Source: Halorubellus litoreus (GTDB lineage: Archaea; Halobacteriota; Halobacteria; Halobacteriales; Natrialbaceae). Taken from it: a stretch of DNA of 64,000 bases. The notes below the pieces were generated by a model. It worked only from the letters and a program-made list of their open reading frames with translations. It searched no databases and was not told where the DNA came from. The position numbers and the translations under genes are program-made. The stretch spans positions 620,001-684,000 of the forward strand of contig NZ_JAZAQL010000001.1 in assembly GCF_037081675.1 (NCBI RefSeq), in the 5' to 3' direction. The number at the start of each line of letters is the position of its first letter. Positions within the stretch are counted from its first letter, which is position 1. Positions 1 through 7,460 of the stretch are shown in pieces.

Positions 1-197
1 TCGAGCTCCGCGGCGAACAAGACGTCGCGCGCGGTCTCGACGACGTCGCCCGTGACGCGCTCGCGGTACTCCTCGCGGTCGAACGCCATCGCCTTCGCGA
101 CCTCCTTCACGACGAGCTGCGCGGTCGGCCCGACGGACTCGTAGGCCTCGCGCGCCGCCGACTCGGTCTCGGGCGACAGCCTCCCTTCGACGTCCAT
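1..197 (-). CDS. DUF5809-like protein, 3' end missing (runs off window)
   Basis: Open frame on the minus strand from an ATG at 195-197 to the window edge, 65 codons visible. It begins MDVEGRLSPETESAAREAYE and contains the stretch VVKEVAKAMAFDREEYRERV. I recall this pattern from the small haloarchaeal DUF5809 family, which usually lies next to DUF5810; the neighbour at 222-725 is a DUF5810-type protein in the same orientation, which supports the call. Function is unknown. The C-terminus is outside the window, so completeness cannot be judged. The upstream gene ends 24 bases before this start, so the two are probably co-transcribed. Confidence 0.6.
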   Translation of the reverse strand, partial: MDVEGRLSPETESAAREAYESVGPTAQLVVKEVAKAMAFDREEYRERVTGDVVETARDVLFAAEL

Positions 198-221
198 ACG
201 CGAGCGTTCCGGCGTCGGGAA

Positions 222-725
222 CTACTCGCTTTCGCTTGAGGCGTCCTCGGCCGCGTCCGCGTCGCTCGCGTCCGCGCCGTCGTCCCTGCTCGCGTCCTCG
301 CCGTCCTCGTCGAGCCCGTACATCTGCTCGGTGAGTCGCTGGGCTTCCTGCATCACGCCCGCCGCGTCCTCGGTGAGGTCGCCGCGGCCGCCGGCCGGTG
401 CGTCGCTCGCACCACCAGCGCCGCTCATCCCGCCCGCGCCGGGGCCGCGATGCCCGCTCTGCTGGGCGAGCTCGTCCTCCAGTCGCCCGCCGTGGTCGTG
501 GCTCGCGTGGTCGTCGTCCTCGAGTTCGGGGACGTCGACCTCGGGAACCGCCTCCGCGACCTTCGGCGCGAGCGACTCGGGGTCGTCGTCGCCCCAGTCG
601 GGGACGTGCTCGTCCAGCCACGACTCGTGGCCGTCGCCGCGGATGACCGCGGTGAACGCGAGGTGGTTGGCGAGATGCTCCGCGTCGGTCTCGGGGTTGT
701 CGCACACCGGACAACGGTACGCCAT
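222..725 (-). CDS. DUF5810 protein with N-terminal C2H2-type zinc finger
   Basis: 167 residues. The first 25 residues form a C-x2-C-x8-H-x3-H pattern (C5, C8, H17, H21; YRCPVCDN...EHLANH), a likely single zinc finger. A conserved block around residues 25-75 (ESWLDEHVPDWGDDDPESLA) is followed by a low-complexity Gly- and then Asp/Ser-rich acidic tail from about residue 80. This layout is what I know of haloarchaeal DUF5810. The biochemical role is not known; nucleic acid or protein binding is possible. It lies directly upstream of the DUF5809-like gene in what looks like a two-gene operon. The tail shows the strong acidic bias of a halophile protein and may be disordered. Confidence 0.75.
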   Translation of the reverse strand: MAYRCPVCDNPETDAEHLANHLAFTAVIRGDGHESWLDEHVPDWGDDDPESLAPKVAEAVPEVDVPELEDDDHASHDHGGRLEDELAQQSGHRGPGAGGMSGAGGASDAPAGGRGDLTEDAAGVMQEAQRLTEQMYGLDEDGEDASRDDGADASDADAAEDASSESE

Positions 726-833
726 CGGCTTATCGCAGGCGCTACGCGGACAAAGGGGTTCGGGACTCGCGTGGCCACTCCACCGCGTCGCCGCCGCAGT
801 CAGTCCGCGCTGTCGGTCGCGTCGCCGCCGCGG

Positions 834-1358
834 TCAGTCCGCGTCGTCGGTCGCGCCGTAGTCGCGGTCGCGACGCCCCCAGTCGTCGAGGCCGCGCACC
901 ATCACGAACGCGTCCGTGCCGTCCTCGTAGTAGCCGCCGACGCGCCGGAGCGTCTGGAACCCGAAGTCCTCGTAGAGGTGGATGGCGGCGTCGTTGCCCT
1001 CGCGGACCTCGAGTTTCACGCTCGTCGCGTCGCCCTCCGCGAGCCGCGTCAGCGCGTGCGCGAGCAACCGCCGACCGTAGCCGTGCCCGCGGCGCTCGGG
1101 GTGAACCGCGAGGTCCTTGACGTGCCCGAACGCTCGCCCGTGGTTCGGGACGACGTCGGCGACCACGTACCCGACGACGGCGTCGCCTTCCTCGGCGACG
1201 AGGAACCCGGGTTCGTCGAGGAACCGGTCGAACACCTCGTACGGCCACGGCTGCGGGAACGACGCCTTCTCGATGCGGTAGATGGCGAGGAGGTCCGCGC
1301 GCTCCGCCGGTCGGATCCGCGACCTGCCGTCGTCGGGGAGGGGAGCGGTCGTCGTCAC
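834..1358 (-). CDS. rimI: Ribosomal protein S18-alanine-type N-acetyltransferase, GNAT family
   Basis: 174 residues from a GTG start at 1356-1358; the frame stays open upstream but only the GTG start fits the family start. The GNAT fold is clear: the N-terminal RIRPAERADLLAIYRIEKASF with the FPQPWPYEVF segment typical of RimI, the acetyl-CoA loop ERRGHGYGRRLL near residues 88-99, and the C-terminal LYEDFGFQTLRRVGGYY. RimI enzymes acetylate N-terminal alanine or other N-termini of proteins; in archaea the enzyme is broad and also handles N-termini exposed after Met removal. It is followed by an HPP-family gene ending 27 bases upstream, same strand. Substrate range is inferred from the family only. 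Confidence 0.85.
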   Translation of the reverse strand: MTTTAPLPDDGRSRIRPAERADLLAIYRIEKASFPQPWPYEVFDRFLDEPGFLVAEEGDAVVGYVVADVVPNHGRAFGHVKDLAVHPERRGHGYGRRLLAHALTRLAEGDATSVKLEVREGNDAAIHLYEDFGFQTLRRVGGYYEDGTDAFVMVRGLDDWGRRDRDYGATDDAD

Positions 1359-1384
1359 GCCTCCCGATTGGTCGCGCTCGCGTA

Positions 1385-1891
1385 TCAATTCTCGGGGTGC
1401 CCGCCGACGCGGTCGATGCCGGCGTCGGCGGCGAGGAGCGCGCCGACGGACGCGACGACGCCCGCGAGCTGGAGTGGCGTCGTGAGGAGGCCCAGGGAGA
1501 CGATGAGCGTCGTCGCACACGCCGGGGCGTGTGAGACGCCGAGCGCGCGCATGCCGAACGTCGTCGCTGCGACCGCGAGCGCACCCGCCACGCCGAGGCG
1601 GACGGTCGCGAACGCACCCGGCGGCACCGCGGTCGTGACGACGTGCCCGCCGGCGAGCGCGTGGTACGCGAGCGCGCCCGCGGCGACGCCGACCGCGTGC
1701 CCGCCCAGCACCACCCGTCCGCTCGGTGGGTCGTCGGCGGTCGCGAGCACGTACGCCGACGGCCCGAGACTCGGGAACACGAGCGGGACGCCCGACAGGA
1801 ACGCGGCCGCGGTCGACACGAGCAGGAGGACGCCAGCGCGAGCGCTCCGCGCCAGTTCCAGCGTCCGCGCACCCACGGAACCCCGCGCCAT
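1385..1891 (-). CDS. HPP family integral membrane protein
   Basis: 168 residues with about four hydrophobic segments (residues about 18-38, 60-80, 95-115 and 125-150). The segment VFPSLGPSAYVLATADDPPSG near residues 38-58 and GHAVGVAAGALAYH match the HPP family pattern, where a PSLGPS/xxP-x-x-P region and a following GH are conserved. HPP proteins of plants and cyanobacteria are linked to nitrite transport into plastids; the haloarchaeal ones are uncharacterised, so a transport role is only a family inference. The gene is in the same direction as rimI, 26 bases apart. Start ATG at 1889-1891 gives a reasonable cytoplasmic N-terminus. Confidence 0.75.
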   Translation of the reverse strand: MARGSVGARTLELARSARAGVLLLVSTAAAFLSGVPLVFPSLGPSAYVLATADDPPSGRVVLGGHAVGVAAGALAYHALAGGHVVTTAVPPGAFATVRLGVAGALAVAATTFGMRALGVSHAPACATTLIVSLGLLTTPLQLAGVVASVGALLAADAGIDRVGGHPEN

Positions 1892-1957
1892 TGCGACATT
1901 CGAGCGTACCCGAGGGTTTCAGCGTGACGCTCTCGGACGACAGGTCGTCCCGGAGTC

Positions 1958-2100
1958 GATTCACTCCACCCGGCCGTTGCCTCGAAGTCGATTCACTCCA
2001 CCCGGGTTGCCTCGAAGTCGATTCACTCCACCCGGGTTGCCTCGGAGCCGATTCACTCCACCCGGGTTGCCTCGGAGCCGATTCACTCCACGCGGAAGCC
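1958..2100. repeat. Tandem repeat, about 4.7 copies of a 30-bp unit, over the 3' end of the next gene
   Basis: Units begin at 1958 (32 bp variant), 1990, 2020, 2050 and 2080 (partial, 21 bp). Each begins GATTCACTCCACCCGG. The last partial copy overlaps the stop codon of the dehydratase gene (TGA at 2083-2085 on the minus strand), so the array looks like repeated duplication of the end of that gene into the downstream spacer. There are no unique spacers, so this is not a CRISPR array. Confidence 0.9.
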
Positions 2101-3114
2101 GTCCCGGAGCGGGTCGGTGGGGTCGCGGACGAACTCGCTGCGGCCGGTGACGTGCGCGCTCCCGGTGACGCGCGGCACGACCGCGTCGACGTCGCCGACG
2201 GTCGTCGTCGTGACTATCTCGCCCGTGAACGTCGTGCCGAGGATGCTCTCGACGACCAAGGGGTCGCCGACGTCGAGCGCGCCGCGGGCGTGCTGGATGG
2301 CGAGCCGACCGCTGACGCCAGTCCCGGTCGGCGACCGGTCTATCTGGCCGTCCGCGAACACGCAGACGTTCCGGGAGTCGGCGTCATCGCCGTGGGCGGG
2401 GCCGCGGAAGATGGTCCCGTAGACGTACTCCAGGTCGTCGTTCTTCGGGTGGTGGAGGTCGACCGCGTCCGCGACCGCGCGCTTGACCGCCATGCCCGCG
2501 CGCTCGATGGCGTCCGCGTCCGCCGTCGTCAACGACAGGTCGAACCGGTCGGCGTCGCAGTACGCGTAGAACGCACCACCGTACGCGACGTCGACCGTCA
2601 CCTCGCCGTACCCGGGGACGTCCACCGTCTCGTCGAGCGCGTGCGCGAACGACGGCACGTTCTCGAACGAGACGGCGGCGACGCGACTGTCTGCTTCGAC
2701 TTCCACGGTCGCGGTGACGAGGCCCGCGGGCGTGTCGAACCCGATGGTCTCGGTCGGCGGCGTGGCGTCGACCATCCCGGTCTCGACGAGGACGACGCCG
2801 AGCGCGACGATACCGTGCCCGCACATCGTACTGTAGCCGTCGTTGTGCGCGAACAGCACGCCGACGTCGCCGTCCGCGGAGGTTGGCTCGGTGAGGAGCG
2901 CGCCGTACATGTCGCGGTGACCGCGCGGTTCCAGCATCAGCGCGGTCCGGAGGTCGTCGTGGTTCGCGACCGCGTCCCGTCGGCGCGCGAGGATCGTGTC
3001 GCCGTCGAGGTCGGGGAACCCGTCGACGACGACGCGGAGCGGTTCGCCCGCGGCGTGCGCGTCCACCGTCTCGATCCGCACCCAGTCCTCGGGGAGCCGT
3101 GGATTCCAGTTCAT
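2083..3114 (-). CDS. Proline racemase family protein, probable trans-3-hydroxy-L-proline dehydratase
   Basis: 343 residues of the proline racemase / hydroxyproline epimerase fold. The first catalytic Cys is present in STMCGHG (C98). The second position, Cys in racemases and epimerases (DRSPCGTG), is Thr here (DRSPTGTG, T263). A Cys/Thr pair is the diagnostic of trans-3-hydroxy-L-proline dehydratase (EC 4.2.1.77), which eliminates water to give delta1-pyrroline-2-carboxylate. The gene overlaps the TetR-family gene by four bases (ATGA), so it is likely controlled by that regulator. Substrate specificity is inferred from the two residues. Its last codons are copied in a tandem array downstream. 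Confidence 0.85.
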   Translation of the reverse strand: MNWNPRLPEDWVRIETVDAHAAGEPLRVVVDGFPDLDGDTILARRRDAVANHDDLRTALMLEPRGHRDMYGALLTEPTSADGDVGVLFAHNDGYSTMCGHGIVALGVVLVETGMVDATPPTETIGFDTPAGLVTATVEVEADSRVAAVSFENVPSFAHALDETVDVPGYGEVTVDVAYGGAFYAYCDADRFDLSLTTADADAIERAGMAVKRAVADAVDLHHPKNDDLEYVYGTIFRGPAHGDDADSRNVCVFADGQIDRSPTGTGVSGRLAIQHARGALDVGDPLVVESILGTTFTGEIVTTTTVGDVDAVVPRVTGSAHVTGRSEFVRDPTDPLRDGFRVE

Positions 3115-3722
3115 CCGTCCGAGTCCCCCTCGAGCAGGCGTTCGTCGAGGTAATCGAGCAGCATCGTCTCCACGTCGCTCGTGTCCACGCCGAGACTCAC
3201 GCGGCGGTTGTGCGCGCCCGTGAGCGCCGTGGCGACGAACGTCGCGACCGCGTCCGCGTCCACGTCCCGCCGGAACCGCCCGGTCTCCTTGCCCTCCTCG
3301 ACGTTCGACCGGACGACGTCGTGCAGCAGGCGGTCGAACCGCCGGAGCGACGCCTGGAACGCCTCGTCGTACGGCGCCTGGCTCTCTATCTCGAGTATCG
3401 CGACGCGGAGCTCCTCGCGGCCGTCGTCGTCGTCGTGGTAGACGGTGCGGACGACCTCGCGGAGGCGCTCGCCGGGGTCGTCGCCCGCGATACTCGCGAG
3501 TTCGGACTCGAAATCGTCGTAGAGGAACTCGAGGAACGCGACGAGGAGGTCGTGCTTCGAGTCGAAGTGATAGTGCAGCGTCGACTTCGAGAGGTCCGTG
3601 CGGTCCGCGATGTCGACCATGCGGAGGTCCGCGTACCCGCGCTCGCAGAGCGCCTCGAACGTCCCGCGCATTATCTGCTCGATCGCCTCGGGACTCTCCT
3701 CGTCGGCGTACCTCTCACTCAT
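3111..3722 (-). CDS. TetR/AcrR family transcriptional regulator
   Basis: 203 residues. Residues about 10-58 form the TetR DNA-binding region, with the helix-turn-helix in VDIADRTDLSKSTLHYHFDSKHDLL. The remaining residues form the helical ligand-binding and dimerisation part, with no recognisable ligand signature. Translationally coupled (ATGA overlap) to the hydroxyproline dehydratase-like gene, which suggests it senses hydroxyproline or a catabolite and controls its own operon. A palindrome directly upstream of the start codon at 3726-3741 is the likely operator. The TAG-containing palindrome sits where a leaderless transcript would begin. Confidence 0.85.
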   Translation of the reverse strand: MSERYADEESPEAIEQIMRGTFEALCERGYADLRMVDIADRTDLSKSTLHYHFDSKHDLLVAFLEFLYDDFESELASIAGDDPGERLREVVRTVYHDDDDGREELRVAILEIESQAPYDEAFQASLRRFDRLLHDVVRSNVEEGKETGRFRRDVDADAVATFVATALTGAHNRRVSLGVDTSDVETMLLDYLDERLLEGDSDG

Positions 3723-3725
3723 ACT

Positions 3726-3741
3726 GACCGACTAGTCAGTC
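3726..3741. promoter_or_regulatory. Imperfect 16-bp palindrome, probable TetR operator
   Basis: GACCGACTAGTCAGTC, with one mismatched pair, centred on GACTAGTC. It begins 4 bases upstream of the regulator's ATG, so a bound repressor would block initiation. Autoregulation is inferred from position only. Confidence 0.5.
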
Positions 3742-3848
3742 GACGGGCTTGAAGCTTCCCGCCGCCGCGACAGTTACCGCGTCGAACAGAGACACCGCTC
3801 GGTCACCGCACTGAAAGAGAGAGGAGAGATATCGCGTTCGACGACCGC

Positions 3849-5825
3849 TCAGTCGTCGGCCGGGGACGCGCCGCTCGCACCGTCGCCGGCGCGCTGCTTC
3901 GTCCACGGGAGCTTCCCGCCGACCGCGAGCATGTCGCGCTCGCGCTGGGACGCGTCGAGTTTCGCCGTGAACTCCCAGTCGTCGTTCACGCTGACCGTGA
4001 ACTCCTCCTGGCCGGACTCCACGCCGTCGCGGATGTCGTCGACCACGGAGAGCTCGTCGCCCTGCTCGATCTGCTCGTAGTCCTCCGCGTCGATGCGGAA
4101 CGGCGCGATACCGAAGTTGAACAGGTTCGCCTTGTGGATGCGCGCGAAGCTCTGCGCGAACACCGCGTCGATACCGAGGTACATCGGGCACATCGCCGCG
4201 TGCTCGCGGCTCGACCCCTGACCGTAGTTCTCGCCCGCGACGAGGACGCCACCGTCAGCGGCTTCGGCGCGCTCGGGGAACGTCTCGTCGATCCGCGTGA
4301 GCGTGAACTTCGAGTACTCCGGGATGTTCGACCGGTACATCAGGGCGTCCGCGTTCGCGGGCGTGATGTGGTCGGTCGTGATGTTGTCCCCCATCTTCAG
4401 GAGGTTCTCACCGGAGAGCTCGGCGTCGAGCTCGTCCTTCAGCGGGACGTCCTTGATGTTCGGGCCCTTCACGAGTTCGTCGTCGACGGCCTCGTCGGGC
4501 GCGATGAGGTCCGTCTTCGAGCCGTCGTACTTGTCGGGGAGCTCGAACCCGGGGTCCTCGAGGTCGCCGAGTTCGTCGGCGAGGTCGCGCGGGTCGACGA
4601 TCTCGCCCTTGATCGCCGCCGCGGTGGCGACCTCCGGCGAGCACAGGTAGACGGAGTCGTCGTCGATACCCGAGCGACCCTCGAAGTTCCGGTTGAACGT
4701 CCGCAGCGAGACGGAGTCGGACGCGGGCACGTGCCCGATGCCGATACACGCCCCGCACGTCGCCTCGGAGAAGTTCACGCCGGCCGCCATCATCTCGGCG
4801 ACCCAGCCGTCGCGCGCGAGCATCTCGCTCGCCTGCTTGCTGCCGGGTGCGACGATCATCTCGGTCTTCATGTCGACCTCGCGGCCCTCCAGCATCTTCG
4901 CGGCCGGGAGGATGTCGCTGTACGCACCGTTCGTACAGGACCCGATCATGACCTGGCTGACGTCGACGCCCTCGACCTCGCGGACGGGGACGATGTTGTC
5001 CGGCATCGACGGCTCCGCGATGAGCGGCTCGATGTCGGAGAGGTCGACGACGATCTCGTCGTCGTACTCGGCGTCCTCGTCGGGACCGATCTCGACGTAG
5101 TCCTCCTCGCGGTCCTGGCGCGCGAGGTAGTCCTTGGTCGCCTCGTCGGTCGGGAAGATCGAGGACGTCGCACCGAGCTCGGTGCCCATGTTCGTGATGG
5201 TGGTGCGCTCCGGTACGGAGAGCGTCTCCACGCCGGGGCCGGTGTACTCGAGGACCTTCCCGACGCCGCCCTTGACGGTGAGGCGTCGGAGCATCTCGAG
5301 GATGACGTCCTTCGCGGTCGCCCACGCGGGCAGCTCGCCTTCGAGCCGCACGTTCACGACCTCGGGCATCTCGATGTAGTACGGCGCGCCACCCATGGCG
5401 ACCGTCACGTCGATACCGCCCGCGCCGATCGCGAGTTCGCCGAGCCCACCGGGCGTGGGCGTGTGCGAGTCCGACCCGAGCATCGTCTTGCCGGGCGCGG
5501 CGAAGTTCTCCTTGTGGACGTTGTGACAGATGCCGTTACCGGGGCGCGAGAAGTGCGCACCGTAGGTGCCTGCCGCGGACCGAAGGAAGCGGTGGTCGTC
5601 CGTGTTCTTGAAGTCGAACTGGTACGTCTGGTGGTCGCAGTACTGCGCCGCGATCTCCGTCTGAACCTCGTCCAGTCCCATCGCCTCGAACTGGAGCCAG
5701 ACCATCGTCCCCGTCGTGTCCTGCGTGAGGACCTGGTCGATCTCGATCCCGATCTCCTCGCCGGTCTCGAGCTCTCCCTCGACGAGGTGGTCGTCGAGGA
5801 TTTTCTCGGTAAGTGTCTGTCCCAT
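3849..5825 (-). CDS. acnA: Aconitate hydratase (aconitase)
   Basis: 658 residues; start chosen as ATG 5823-5825 (MGQTLTEK) rather than the ATG at 5834, because the TATA box at 5851-5860 then gives a near-leaderless mRNA. The enzyme interconverts citrate and isocitrate in the TCA cycle using a 4Fe-4S cluster. Visible hallmarks are GSDSHTPTPGG near residue 120, the cluster ligands in IGSCTNGAYSD and SEATCGACIGIGH, and in the C-terminal swivel domain ITTDHITPA and ENYGQGSSREHAA. Length matches the short archaeal/mitochondrial-like aconitases (about 655 residues). Single gene, no operon partners. Confidence 0.95.
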   Translation of the reverse strand: MGQTLTEKILDDHLVEGELETGEEIGIEIDQVLTQDTTGTMVWLQFEAMGLDEVQTEIAAQYCDHQTYQFDFKNTDDHRFLRSAAGTYGAHFSRPGNGICHNVHKENFAAPGKTMLGSDSHTPTPGGLGELAIGAGGIDVTVAMGGAPYYIEMPEVVNVRLEGELPAWATAKDVILEMLRRLTVKGGVGKVLEYTGPGVETLSVPERTTITNMGTELGATSSIFPTDEATKDYLARQDREEDYVEIGPDEDAEYDDEIVVDLSDIEPLIAEPSMPDNIVPVREVEGVDVSQVMIGSCTNGAYSDILPAAKMLEGREVDMKTEMIVAPGSKQASEMLARDGWVAEMMAAGVNFSEATCGACIGIGHVPASDSVSLRTFNRNFEGRSGIDDDSVYLCSPEVATAAAIKGEIVDPRDLADELGDLEDPGFELPDKYDGSKTDLIAPDEAVDDELVKGPNIKDVPLKDELDAELSGENLLKMGDNITTDHITPANADALMYRSNIPEYSKFTLTRIDETFPERAEAADGGVLVAGENYGQGSSREHAAMCPMYLGIDAVFAQSFARIHKANLFNFGIAPFRIDAEDYEQIEQGDELSVVDDIRDGVESGQEEFTVSVNDDWEFTAKLDASQRERDMLAVGGKLPWTKQRAGDGASGASPADD

Positions 5826-5850
5826 AGCGTTCAAACGTCCGCGACGACCG

Positions 5851-5860
5851 ACCTTAAAAC
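5851..5860 (-). promoter_or_regulatory. TATA box of the aconitase gene
   Basis: GTTTTAAGGT on the minus strand, centred about 31 bases from the ATG at 5825. This places transcription start a few bases before the start codon. Confidence 0.5.
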
Positions 5861-6039
5861 CCGCGAGTTAGTTGGGGGAAAACCATGAGGAACCGGCGTC
5901 GCCGGCCCCTGATTCGTGCGAATCTTGCCAGCGAACTGGACGAGCGTTCACGCCCCCGCATCGGGCGCCCCAGGAGCGACGGCCGGGGTCGTGACCGCGA
6001 CTCGGAAGCTACATTCCCCTCGACGGAGACCGCCCGGAC

Positions 6040-6549
6040 ATGTACAGAGACGGGTCGTTCGTGGCATCGCACGTGGAGCCGACGCGAGAGGACCAGCACC
6101 AGCCGAACGGCGTCGACCTCACCTTGGAGGCGGTGTTCGAGCAGCGCGAACCGGGCCGCATCGGTCGCGAAGGGAAGGAGATCGGCGAGCGGCAGGCGCG
6201 CGAGCCCGAGACGGTCGGTGAGAGCGCGGGCGAGACCGACGTCGAGGCGAGCGACGACGCGGGCACGTACTACCTCGAGGAGGGGTCGTACGTCGTCCGG
6301 TACGGCGAGACCATCTCCATCCCGGAGGGGCACGTCGGGTTCGTGTACCCGCGGTCGTCGCTCATGCGGAACTCCTGCATGCTGAACACCGCGGTGTGGG
6401 ACGCCGGCTACACCGGGAAAGGCGAGGGGCTCCTGCAGGTCCATCACGACGTCGAACTCGTCGAGGGCGCGCGTATCGCGCAGCTCGTGCTCGCGGAAGC
6501 GGAGCACGACGGCGAGTACGACGGCACCTACCAGGGCGAGAACCTCTGA
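6040..6549 (+). CDS. dut: dUTPase / dCTP deaminase family nucleotidohydrolase
   Basis: 169 residues of the trimeric dUTPase fold. Conserved motifs are YPRSSLMRNSC (phosphate-binding), LNTAVWDAGYTGKGEG (uracil/deoxyribose pocket with the catalytic Asp in WDAGY) and RIAQLVLAE. It should hydrolyse dUTP to dUMP and PPi, limiting uracil in DNA and supplying dTMP synthesis. Haloarchaeal members are usually annotated dUTP diphosphatase, but dCTP deaminases share these motifs, so the exact activity is uncertain. An acidic insertion at residues 45-75 is typical of halophile versions. The gene stands alone, divergent from aconitase and convergent with the lipoprotein gene. Confidence 0.8.
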   Translation: MYRDGSFVASHVEPTREDQHQPNGVDLTLEAVFEQREPGRIGREGKEIGERQAREPETVGESAGETDVEASDDAGTYYLEEGSYVVRYGETISIPEGHVGFVYPRSSLMRNSCMLNTAVWDAGYTGKGEGLLQVHHDVELVEGARIAQLVLAEAEHDGEYDGTYQGENL

Positions 6550-6591
6550 CTCACGAGGACGAGAACCGCTAAGGGACGGCCGCGAAGGCGG

Positions 6592-7371
6592 TCAGGGGCA
6601 GACGGGTTCGTCGTCTTCGGTCTCGGGGATCGTGATCTGGCCGACGTCGTCGTAGTCCGTGTAGTTCATCTCGAGGTCGACGGTCGTGGTGCGGCCCTGT
6701 TGGACGAACGTGACGTGCATCGTCGTGCGGAGGAGGTTGCGGTCGTCCTGCGAGACGTACTGGGTGACCGTCGCGTTCCGCACCGTGACCTCGCTGAGGT
6801 CGACCGAGGAGTCGTTCGCGACGACGCGCTTGAGCGCGTTCACGTTCGGCCGTATCTCGACGACGTACGCGGTCTCGCCGCGAACGGTCTGGTTCTCCAG
6901 AAGGGCCGCACTGGTACCGGTCGCGTTCAGGAGTTCGCCCTGGGACTCGACGGAGAGCCCCTGGTTCCAGACGCCGGACACGGACGTCGAGTTCCATCCG
7001 GACTCGGTGCTGCTGTCGCGCCAGCAGCGCGTGTCGTCGACGACGTACACGTCGGTGAACTCCTTCGAGCGCGTGGTGTTCGTCAGGACGGACTCGGTGA
7101 CGTCCATGTAGAGGCGTTCGCTCGTGTGGTTCACGGTCCCGTCGGCGGTCATGTTCACCTCGTTCTGGCCGAACGCGACGACCTGCGTCATCGTGAAGTT
7201 GTACGCGGACACCGACTGCATCTCGGAGACGGCGTCGGTGGCGATGGCCTCGGCCTGCCCGTCGTCGGCGGCGTCGTCACCGAGGAACGGGAGGTTCGTG
7301 GCCCCGCACCCGGCGAGGGAGACGGCGAGGACGAGCGCGAGAGCGACGCGAGCGTGCGTGGAGCCGGACAT
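6592..7371 (-). CDS. Secreted lipoprotein, LolA-like secretory fold possible
   Basis: 259 residues. Residues 1-22 are a lipoprotein signal peptide with lipobox SLAGC (Cys22), so the protein is probably lipid-anchored on the outer face of the membrane. The mature part, residues 35-255, is rich in beta-type sequence and N-glycosylation sequons (NFT, NMT, NHT, NTT, NST, NAT, NQT, NDS, NYT). Its order (an early helix EAIATDAVSEMQSV, then strands) resembles haloarchaeal LolA-like/DUF lipoproteins, but no catalytic motif is visible. It ends in EDDEPVCP. Function unknown. ATG at 7369-7371 is the only start that preserves the signal peptide. Confidence 0.75.
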   Translation of the reverse strand: MSGSTHARVALALVLAVSLAGCGATNLPFLGDDAADDGQAEAIATDAVSEMQSVSAYNFTMTQVVAFGQNEVNMTADGTVNHTSERLYMDVTESVLTNTTRSKEFTDVYVVDDTRCWRDSSTESGWNSTSVSGVWNQGLSVESQGELLNATGTSAALLENQTVRGETAYVVEIRPNVNALKRVVANDSSVDLSEVTVRNATVTQYVSQDDRNLLRTTMHVTFVQQGRTTTVDLEMNYTDYDDVGQITIPETEDDEPVCP

Positions 7372-7415
7372 CAGTTGCCCGAGCCTAGCATGGGGGTGGT
7401 TACGACCTTTTTGGT

Positions 7416-7437
7416 CCGCGGCCGGCGTCGGCCGCGG
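7416..7437. other. GC-rich inverted repeat between lipoprotein and subtilase genes
   Basis: Perfect 8-bp stem CCGCGGCC / GGCCGCGG with a 6-base loop, lying 24 bases past the subtilase stop codon. On the minus strand it is followed by an A-run, not a T-run, so a terminator role is not supported. Confidence 0.35.
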
Positions 7438-7460
7438 GGTCGAACGCCGTGGTCGACCGC

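Noticed and set aside
1958..2100. CRISPR array
   Set aside because: Repeat units are contiguous with no unique spacers, and no cas gene is nearby. The same applies to 8951-9043, 40721-40810 and 56029-56094.
450..3153. Long plus-strand open frames (450-2150, 1726-3153) over the DUF5810-dehydratase region
   Set aside because: They mirror minus-strand genes with recognised families; their products are Arg/Val/Asp-rich low-complexity strings typical of antisense frames in high-GC DNA.
7416..7437. Intrinsic terminator after the first subtilase
   Set aside because: Stem is perfect but is followed by an A-run in the direction of transcription, and archaeal termination depends on T-tracts.
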